Shown in pieces: positions 6,318 to 11,366 of a stretch of DNA of 11,366 nucleotides. Positions within the stretch are counted from its first letter, which is position 1; every line of letters starts with the position of its first letter. Both the position numbers and the translations under genes were made by a program. Source of the stretch: JACOTV01 sp964445135 (GTDB lineage Bacteria > Patescibacteriota > Microgenomatia > UBA1406 > GWC2-37-13); the NCBI GenBank assembly GCA_964445135.1, contig CAYUJW010000035.1, positions 1 to 11,366 on the forward strand, given 5' to 3'. The notes beneath the pieces were generated by a model, which had not been told where the DNA came from, made no database searches, and saw only the letters and a program-made list of their open reading frames with translations.

Positions 6318-7529
6318 ATGATTTACTTTTCAGAAATAAAAAGCCGTAAGGTATATACCGAAGATAATATTTACGTCGGGCGTTTGAATGACGTGATATT
6401 TCGTGCCGGCGACTCCCCAATTATTACCAAAATAATGCTTCGGGCGCGAGGCGGCAATCAAATTGTTCCCATTACCCACGTAAAGCGAATGGACGCAAAT
6501 GTAGTGGTATTGGAAAAAAACTATGAGGTTGCACAGCTTGGTGAGAACGAACTTTATGTGCGGGCAAACTTGCTTGACAGTCAAATTATCGATATCACGG
6601 GTGACAAGATGGTGAGAGTAAATGACGTTGCAATTCAACAGCGGCCAACGCTTACTATTGCTGGTGTTGATACAAGTGTGCTTGGCATTATGCGCTGGTT
6701 TTATTTGGAGGATGTGTTTAATACCGTTTTGTCATGGCTTCCCATACGCTACACTCCCCGACTTCTTTCATGGGCCGACATCCAGACCATCGAACTCATG
6801 CGTGGTCAGGTGAAGGTAAAAACCGAGCAAACCAAGTTGCATAAAATACGCCCTGAAGATTTGGCAGATTATCTTGAGCAAACAAATGTTGAGAATATTC
6901 GGGTCGTACTGAAAACGCTTGATATTGAGCGTGCGGCAGATGTCGTAAACAATCTTAATTTAAATTATCAAATCGAATTGTTTAAACACGAAGACCCCGT
7001 TGAAGCGGGGCGCATTATGAGTCATATGGATTCTGAAGAGGTAGCCGACATCTTGCTTGCGATGCCACGAAAGAAGAAGCAACGGATGATTGAGGCAATT
7101 GATCGCGACGTTCGTGAGGAGATTACCTACTTACTTCAAATGTCCACCTCACCAGTTGGCGACATCCTCAGTGTTGATTATTTGACGGTTGATTCTTCAA
7201 TGAGTGCGCGTGAGGTGTTGGCACACGTAAAGCGAGTCGCTCACGACTATGATGAGCTCATCTATTTATATGTACTCAATGATCAGCAGCAAATGGTTGG
7301 GGTATTTAGTTTGCGTGCGCTTCTGATTCAGCATCCCCAGACACCAGTGTATAAGTTTATGCGCCCGCAAGTTGAGACGGTGTTTTTATCAACACCGGTG
7401 AGTGTTGTGTGGAGAAAATTACTCAAATATAAATATTATGTGCTGCCGGTCGTTGACATGGATCGGCACATGTTGGGGCTTGTTAAAATTGACGATGTAA
7501 GCGAAATCATGGTTGGTCAAGATTCATGA
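6318..7529 (+). CDS. Soluble PRC-barrel / MgtE N-domain / CBS-pair protein, probable Mg2+ sensor for the adjacent transporter
   Basis: 403 residues and no membrane segment. Residues 1-75 and about 80-165 look like two PRC-barrel-like beta domains (FSEIKSRKVY..., YVRANLLDSQIIDITGDKMVRVNDV). Residues 175-275 match the MgtE cytosolic N domain, a superhelix of short repeats (LADYLEQTNVENIRVVLKTL, AADVVNNL, EAGRIMSHMDSEEVADILLAMP). Residues 283-340 and 348-400 are two CBS domains. In MgtE channels the N and CBS domains bind Mg2+ and gate the pore; here the pore domain is absent. The frame opens at 6276, but the PRC domain starts at the ATG at 6318, and the first ATG sits in a small hairpin, so I prefer 6318. 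The stop overlaps the transporter start by four bases (ATGA), so the two are translationally coupled. A regulatory role is inferred. Confidence 0.87.
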   Translation: MIYFSEIKSRKVYTEDNIYVGRLNDVIFRAGDSPIITKIMLRARGGNQIVPITHVKRMDANVVVLEKNYEVAQLGENELYVRANLLDSQIIDITGDKMVRVNDVAIQQRPTLTIAGVDTSVLGIMRWFYLEDVFNTVLSWLPIRYTPRLLSWADIQTIELMRGQVKVKTEQTKLHKIRPEDLADYLEQTNVENIRVVLKTLDIERAADVVNNLNLNYQIELFKHEDPVEAGRIMSHMDSEEVADILLAMPRKKKQRMIEAIDRDVREEITYLLQMSTSPVGDILSVDYLTVDSSMSAREVLAHVKRVAHDYDELIYLYVLNDQQQMVGVFSLRALLIQHPQTPVYKFMRPQVETVFLSTPVSVVWRKLLKYKYYVLPVVDMDRHMLGLVKIDDVSEIMVGQDS

Positions 7530-8830
7530 AGCCACGTAAGTTGGTAAATCAAAAATATCACTATATGAAGCATATCAAACCATTTTTGTATCGTTGGCGT
7601 AGGCGCCTACTTCTCTTTGTTGCAATTCTCGGGCCAGGCATAATTACTGCAATTGCGGACAATGACGCAGGAGGCGTGGCAACATATACTGTTGCTGCTT
7701 CGCAGTTTGGGGTCGCCTCGCAGTTTCTCATTATTCCAACAACCTTACTTCTTGGACTCTCACAAGAGATTGGTGCGCGTATTGCGGTGGTTACTCGAAA
7801 GGGATTGGGAGACTTAATACGAGAGCAATATGGGATACGGGTCACGATGCTTATCTTTCTTCTTTATTTTGTGATAAATCAAGGCGTGGTATTGCAAAAC
7901 ATATCAGGACTCAAAGCGTCATATATCTTGCTTCAATTGGGAGCCCCCTGGCAACTATTGTTGATTGCGACATGTGCCATATTGGTCCTATTTGTCGTCA
8001 AATTTAGCTACGCTCGCATACAGCGAATATTTCTTTTGCTTATTGTGTTTTATGTATGCTACGTCATTGTTGCAATTATCGTGAAGCCGGATTGGAAAGC
8101 TTTGGTCTCAGAGACTTTGTATCCGCGGCGTATCAATATGAATTTGACCTATTGGTTTTCTATTATTGCCGTTTTGGGGACAACTATTACCGCATGGGGA
8201 CAATTTTTTGTATCAAGTTTTATTAATGATAAAAAACTTTCGATTGACGATTTGAAATACGAACGGTTAGAGATCTGGGCAGGAGCAATTTTGACGAATA
8301 CGCTGTCGTTTATGATTGCGGTGGCAGTTGCGCAAACATTGTTTGCGCGCGGCATTCGCGTTGAGGGTGCGGCAGATGCCGCGCGCTCGCTGGAGCCCTT
8401 GGCTGGCCAAATGGCCTCAATCTTATTTGCATCAGGCCTATTTGGCGCTTCACTTTTGGGGCTTATGGTGGTGCCATTGGCCACGGCATATGTGTTTGCC
8501 GAATTCTTTGGCTATGAAGGGAGTCTGGACGCTGATTATAAAAAAGGGCGTCTGTTCTACATATTTTTTGCAGTTCAAATTATCTTGGGACTTGTTGCAA
8601 CGCTTGCTCCACAGGTCAATCTGTTTGCACTCACGCTCTATGTAGACTTTCTCAACGGTGCCATGCTTCCTGTCATCTTTTTCTTCTTGATTCGTTTTAG
8701 TGAAGATCCAAGCATAATGGGGACGTATGTCTTGTCCGGGTTCACCTCGTGGTTTTTGCGCGCCGCAGCAGTTCTTATCACGATTGCAGTTCTCGTTTCG
8801 ATGTATGGCCAGGTGATTGGAGTTATCTAA
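7526..8830 (+). CDS. NRAMP-superfamily divalent metal transporter, NRMT-like (probable Mg2+)
   Basis: 434 residues, about 11 membrane helices, cytoplasmic membrane. GPGIITAIADNDAGG at 36-50 is NRAMP helix 1, but the canonical DPGN is replaced by the NDAGG type. Helix 6, where Mn2+/Fe2+ transporters carry the metal-binding MPH, reads GTTITAWGQFF (218-228), so the selective methionine is missing. In NRAMP, loss of that Met is associated with a changed metal preference, and the NRMT branch of the family transports Mg2+. With the coupled MgtE-N/CBS protein upstream, Mg2+ uptake is the best guess. The ATG at 7526 overlaps the previous stop; an inner ATG at 7565 is possible. No Shine-Dalgarno is clear. 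The length is typical of the family. Classical Mn2+/Fe2+ import is less likely. Confidence 0.88.
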   Translation: MKPRKLVNQKYHYMKHIKPFLYRWRRRLLLFVAILGPGIITAIADNDAGGVATYTVAASQFGVASQFLIIPTTLLLGLSQEIGARIAVVTRKGLGDLIREQYGIRVTMLIFLLYFVINQGVVLQNISGLKASYILLQLGAPWQLLLIATCAILVLFVVKFSYARIQRIFLLLIVFYVCYVIVAIIVKPDWKALVSETLYPRRINMNLTYWFSIIAVLGTTITAWGQFFVSSFINDKKLSIDDLKYERLEIWAGAILTNTLSFMIAVAVAQTLFARGIRVEGAADAARSLEPLAGQMASILFASGLFGASLLGLMVVPLATAYVFAEFFGYEGSLDADYKKGRLFYIFFAVQIILGLVATLAPQVNLFALTLYVDFLNGAMLPVIFFFLIRFSEDPSIMGTYVLSGFTSWFLRAAAVLITIAVLVSMYGQVIGVI

Positions 8831-8899
8831 GACCCGTTTGATATTGAGTTTGTCGGGTGCACATTTCAATATTGCATATATTCTTACTATTGATTCTTG

Positions 8900-8905
8900 T
8901 ATAAT
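8900..8905 (+). promoter_or_regulatory. -10 element for the first DUF62-like gene
   Basis: A perfect TATAAT lies in an AT-rich stretch 35 bases before the ATG at 8941. No convincing -35 is found at 16-18 bases. The start would be near 8912 with a leader of about 29 bases and no Shine-Dalgarno. It implies the DUF62-like genes can be transcribed separately from the transporter pair. Confidence 0.5.
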
Positions 8906-8940
8906 CTACTTTTAACAGTTCATCCGACGAAACATATCTC

Positions 8941-9735
8941 ATGTTTGTAACCATCATCAATGACTGCTGCGATGCCAATGAGGCAGGCAGACAATCAACA
9001 CGTGCTTCTTTGTTATTTCCTGGCTCAAACGTTACGTTCATGGGCCTTTCCAACTACAGCGAGCTTGAAGCTGCCGGCCATTTGGTCGATGTGCTTGATG
9101 CAGCAGCCGGTCAGGAGGGTGTTGTTCTTGTGAACTCCGCACCACGTCATGGGACGGGTAAAAAGTGGGAGAACGGAACGCCGTTTGGATGGTTTTGGTA
9201 CGGAAAGACATTGGTTGCGGCGACCGTTGCCGGACAAACACTTTCGATGGTTAAGAAGCTTGGTATTATGAAAGAATTTCAAGTCACCGATATTCCAACT
9301 GTCTTGGATGTGATGATTAAGAATGGAAAGTTTGAAGCAGAAAATCGCGATCGCGTGGTCAAAAGCCAGTTTCGTAGCTATGAATATCTCCCCTTCTTGG
9401 CAGCATGGGTCAAAGCAGGCGAGCAGATCCCATCTGAAAAACTCGATATGAACGATGTGCCCGATGTTCCTCAAGCTGTATGGTTTGTTGACAGTTTTGG
9501 CAATTGCAAAACGACCCTGCTTCCTGATGAGGTGGGATTTGTTGCAGGTGAAAAAATGAAAACAAAGGTTGGCGAATTTACCTGCTTTAATCGACTCAAA
9601 GATGTCCCATCTGGCGAAGCCGGAATGACTATCGGAAGCTCAGGATTTGGCAATACTCGCTTGATTGAAGTAACTATCAATGGACGACGAGCAAGCGATG
9701 AGTTTGGGCTCAAATCAGGAACAGAACTGCGATAA
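8941..9735 (+). CDS. SAM hydroxide adenosyltransferase-like (DUF62) protein, first paralogue
   Basis: 264 residues. Typical members (DUF62/SAM-dependent halogenase relatives) hydrolyse S-adenosylmethionine to adenosine and methionine. Homology is seen in the N-terminal INDCCDANEAG (6-16, matching the family's TDFG..D..VG, with Asp8 and Asp11), the strand-helix NVTFMGLSNYSELEAAGHLVDVL (30-52), the C-terminal domain signature VWFVDSFGNCKTT (180-192) and SSGFGNTRLIEVTING (233-248). The position of VDPGVGT.RR, which supplies the catalytic Asp and Arg, reads VNSAPRHGTGKK (64-75), and the FHGRD stretch that supplies His reads FRSYE (144-148). The triad therefore seems lost while the adenosine-binding parts remain. 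Activity is uncertain; it may bind SAM or a nucleotide without catalysis. No Shine-Dalgarno. Confidence 0.8.
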   Translation: MFVTIINDCCDANEAGRQSTRASLLFPGSNVTFMGLSNYSELEAAGHLVDVLDAAAGQEGVVLVNSAPRHGTGKKWENGTPFGWFWYGKTLVAATVAGQTLSMVKKLGIMKEFQVTDIPTVLDVMIKNGKFEAENRDRVVKSQFRSYEYLPFLAAWVKAGEQIPSEKLDMNDVPDVPQAVWFVDSFGNCKTTLLPDEVGFVAGEKMKTKVGEFTCFNRLKDVPSGEAGMTIGSSGFGNTRLIEVTINGRRASDEFGLKSGTELR

Positions 9736-9832
9736 GTGAGTGAGCGGAAAACGAATTACCAGTCGCAAAAAATAAAGCATACATTTCAGTTGCCGCTTCG
9801 CGCTATTGTGTATCGTTTATTCAAAATTCAAG

Positions 9833-9838
9833 TATCAT
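9833..9838 (+). promoter_or_regulatory. -10-like element next to the second DUF62-like start
   Basis: TATCAT ends seven bases before the ATG at 9846, so the transcript would start at about the first codon (leaderless), as at the Clp-like gene. The -35 region is weak (TTGTGT at 9806-9811, spacer 21). The 110 bases between the two DUF62-like genes otherwise hold no recognised feature. Confidence 0.4.
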
Positions 9839-9845
9839 TGAGTAT

Positions 9846-10673
9846 ATGAAAAAGCTTATCGTGGTGGCCGACTGGGCAAGTGACCCTTTATACTTCACGC
9901 AGTTTCAAACAGCAATTGAAGGACATGTGAAAGATCTTTCGGCTCCCCTTCTCATGCGCCGAGTGCCTGTTACTCCTTCGACTATTCATGCTTCATACAT
10001 TGTTCGACAACTGATTGAGACGGAAAGCCGCATGGGACGCCCTGAAGAAACGGTGATATATGTTCAAACTGATGCGAGATCAGAATCGGCTGATGTGAGA
10101 GAATCTCCAAAAGGTGCGCCGCTTTATATTAATCGCTTATCAAATGGGATATTTGTCGTGGGGACAAATGCTGGATACACGTTCTCACTCATCAAGGATC
10201 AGATTGCCGAGGTGTTTACCTACGGCATGCAAAGCAATGCAACGCAGTTTAGTGCGCGCGATGTGTATGCGCGGACCTGTGCGTACCTAATGGACTACAT
10301 GGAGGATGAGCTTGAGTTTGATGAAGCTCACTCAAGTACGATGCTTGAATTACCCAATCACCGAGTAGGTCACGTAGATGTGTTTGGGAATATTCAAACA
10401 ACAATTACCGTCGAGGATGTGCGAGGACATGTCGAGCTTCATCAGCAAACTGAGGTAAATGTAAATGGACATGTGTTACACGCCACCTACCTTCCTCATC
10501 GGTATGCGCATGCGCCAGGCTCGCTGGTTCTTGCGGCATCATCAACAGGTGACGCAGATAATCCATTTATGGAACTATCTGTGTGGAATCAAAATCTGCG
10601 TGATGGAGCGCATTCTGCCGCGGCACTCTTTCACCATCCCATTCCCGGCGATCATGTAGTTTTAAAACGATAG
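9846..10673 (+). CDS. SAM hydroxide adenosyltransferase-like (DUF62) protein, second paralogue
   Basis: 275 residues, same two-domain fold as its neighbour but very different in sequence. VVADWASDPLYF (6-17) matches the N-terminal TDFG..D..V motif with both Asp kept. VPVTPSTIHASYIV (40-53) matches the DLTH..P...A segment; GIFVVGTNAGYTFSL (101-115) matches the VGPDNG loop; FSARDVYARTCAYL (135-148) clearly matches FHGRD.FAP.AA.L but with Ser for the catalytic His. HVDVFGNIQTTIT (176-188) and NPFMELSVWN...AALFHHPIPGDHV (239-270) mark the C-terminal domain. The VDPGVGT segment is replaced by VQTDARSE (73-80). So, like the first paralogue, the Asp-Arg-His triad looks altered. It may form a hetero-oligomer with it (known members are trimers); this is inference. 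The stop is four bases before the next gene. Confidence 0.8.
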   Translation: MKKLIVVADWASDPLYFTQFQTAIEGHVKDLSAPLLMRRVPVTPSTIHASYIVRQLIETESRMGRPEETVIYVQTDARSESADVRESPKGAPLYINRLSNGIFVVGTNAGYTFSLIKDQIAEVFTYGMQSNATQFSARDVYARTCAYLMDYMEDELEFDEAHSSTMLELPNHRVGHVDVFGNIQTTITVEDVRGHVELHQQTEVNVNGHVLHATYLPHRYAHAPGSLVLAASSTGDADNPFMELSVWNQNLRDGAHSAAALFHHPIPGDHVVLKR

Positions 10674-10677
10674 CCCC

Positions 10678-11052
10678 ATGAAATTGCCTACCTCCGTCTC
10701 AACCAAATGGTTCTTTAAGGAAACGCCGTGGTATGTAAAGGCGACAACGCTCATCTTTATTCAGGGTGATATGTTTTATATTGTGCCGATTTTAATCGCC
10801 ATAATAGCATCGTTTTTGTTCATATCAGTGAAGTTTGGCGCGCTCCTTTTGGGGAGCTTTATCACGATTCGATTTTTTGGTGAGATGATATATTGGTTGA
10901 TGCAGCAATTTACCGACCGGAGTTACTGTCCGCCGAAGATGGGATTTAAGCACTTGGATACAAATGCGCTCTACATTCTTTATCAAACGTTTGCTCTCCT
11001 TGGAATGATGGTTGGCATCGCGGTAATACTTTCTGCGCTTTTTCTGTTGTAG
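10678..11052 (+). CDS. Small integral membrane protein of unknown function
   Basis: I do not recognise a family. 124 residues with a short polar N-terminus (STKWFFKETPWYVKA, 8-22), then hydrophobic stretches at about 33-50, 52-75 and 97-124, predicting three membrane helices. The polar turn between helices 2 and 3 has Cys84, Pro85-Pro86 and Lys87 (SYCPPKMGF). It begins four bases after the second DUF62-like gene, so they are probably co-transcribed, and there is no Shine-Dalgarno. The gene converges with the 16S rRNA gene. A membrane partner or regulator for the preceding genes is possible, but nothing in the sequence proves it. Confidence 0.68.
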   Translation: MKLPTSVSTKWFFKETPWYVKATTLIFIQGDMFYIVPILIAIIASFLFISVKFGALLLGSFITIRFFGEMIYWLMQQFTDRSYCPPKMGFKHLDTNALYILYQTFALLGMMVGIAVILSALFLL

Positions 11053-11102
11053 GCACAGCCACTCCTTGCCTAAGTCTGAAGTAACTGCCACTTTTATTTG
11101 GC

Positions 11103-11153
11103 GGAATTTTCACAGCTATTCAACCTCGCAGGTTGTTTGGCCTCAAAATTTCC
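11103..11153. terminator. Large hairpin between convergent genes, possible bidirectional terminator
   Basis: An inner perfect stem CAACCT-CGC-AGGTTG (11121-11135) is enclosed by an outer stem GGAATTTT (11103-11110) with AAAATTTCC (11145-11153, one bulge). The arms end in short T/A runs on both strands. It lies between the stop of the membrane protein and the 16S 3' end, where both transcripts need to stop. The T tracts are short, so termination is inferred. Confidence 0.4.
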
Positions 11154-11278
11154 ACGGAATGATTTTTGCGGGAGTTGCGCAGCATGTGCTTTGGTGTTAA
11201 ATGGAGAAAATTGGGCAAAAAAATTGCACTTTCACAAATCGGACGCATTATTGTTAGATCATTAATCGGGTTAGGATA

Positions 11279-11308
11279 TCTTTTTCTGCTGTTAACTTGA
11301 GAAAAAGA
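11279..11308 (-). other. Inverted repeat just 3' of 16S rRNA
   Basis: TCTTTTTCT (11279-11287) and AGAAAAAGA (11300-11308) pair perfectly over nine bases with a 12-base loop. In the rRNA transcript this hairpin would follow the mature 3' end by about eight bases, inside a pyrimidine-rich tract. It could be a processing signal for the 16S 3' end. The pairing is seen; the role is a guess. Confidence 0.4.
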
Positions 11309-11315
11309 AAAAAAG

Positions 11316-11366
11316 AAAGGAGGTGATCCATCCGCTCCTTCCAGAACGGATACCTTGTTACGACTT
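11316..11366 (-). rRNA. rrs: 16S ribosomal RNA, 3' end (partial, runs off the window)
   Basis: The minus strand reads the universal 16S tail: AAGTCGTAACAAGGTA, then helix 45 (nine pairs around a GGAA tetraloop, the dimethyladenosine site of KsgA), then GGATCACCTCCTTT with the anti-Shine-Dalgarno CCTCC. The mature 3' end is near 11316, by analogy. Only 51 bases are inside the window. No 23S follows in the transcript direction; a convergent protein gene ends 263 bases away. Confidence 0.96.

Noticed and set aside
7526..8830. Canonical Mn2+/Fe2+ transporter MntH
   Set aside because: Helix 1 lacks DPGN and helix 6 lacks MPH; the coupled MgtE-type sensor also argues for another ion.
8832..8858. 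ACCCG...CGGGT repeat after the NRAMP gene as terminator
   Set aside because: Five pairs with a 17-base loop and no following T run.
8450..8869. 139-residue minus-strand frame inside the NRAMP gene
   Set aside because: Antisense shadow of a well-conserved membrane protein; the composition is not protein-like.
1..11366. CRISPR array, transposase, integrase, phage or toxin-antitoxin genes
   Set aside because: No spaced direct repeats, no recombinase or IS motifs, and no phage or toxin proteins were found on either strand.

Overview
The window reads like a metagenome-assembled bacterial scaffold. It holds a 100-N gap, a bacterial 16S 3' end with the CCTCC anti-Shine-Dalgarno, short tRNA arms, tight gene spacing and almost no Shine-Dalgarno sites. 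Gene styles (membrane-anchored Clp-like ATPase, FPRY-type thymidylate kinase, dockerin-bearing extracellular protein, paired SAM-hydroxide-adenosyltransferase-like proteins, 16S not followed by 23S) point to a Candidate Phyla Radiation / Patescibacteria genome, perhaps Parcubacteria-like. That placement is inference and was not tested by phylogeny.

Left half (1-6118), all transcribed leftward. A good promoter at 6139-6167 drives tRNA-Ile(GAU). Next come a possible structured RNA segment, a 5' tRNA half, an intact tRNA-Val(UAC) and a degenerate 3' tRNA half. These are followed by maf, a membrane-tethered double-AAA+ Clp-like ATPase cut by the gap, the C-terminal part of a dockerin/TIM-barrel-like secreted protein, tmk, a VOC/glyoxalase-fold protein and an SDR oxidoreductase. 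The open frame running through the Ns is two different proteins, not one. Degenerate heptamer repeats in opposite orientation fill the VOC-SDR spacer.

Right half (6208-11052), all transcribed rightward and divergent from the tRNA operon. First is a translationally coupled pair: a soluble PRC-barrel + MgtE-N + CBS protein, then an NRAMP-superfamily transporter with non-canonical metal-site motifs. I infer a Mg2+-type transport system with a separately encoded cytosolic sensor. Next come two consecutive, divergent homologues of SAM hydroxide adenosyltransferase (DUF62) that seem to lack the family's Asp-Arg-His triad, and then a small three-helix membrane protein of unknown function.

Right edge. 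The last 51 bases are the 3' end of a 16S rRNA gene on the minus strand, converging on the small membrane protein. No 23S, 5S or spacer tRNA lies within 11 kb downstream of it, so 16S appears unlinked from 23S, subject to correct assembly.
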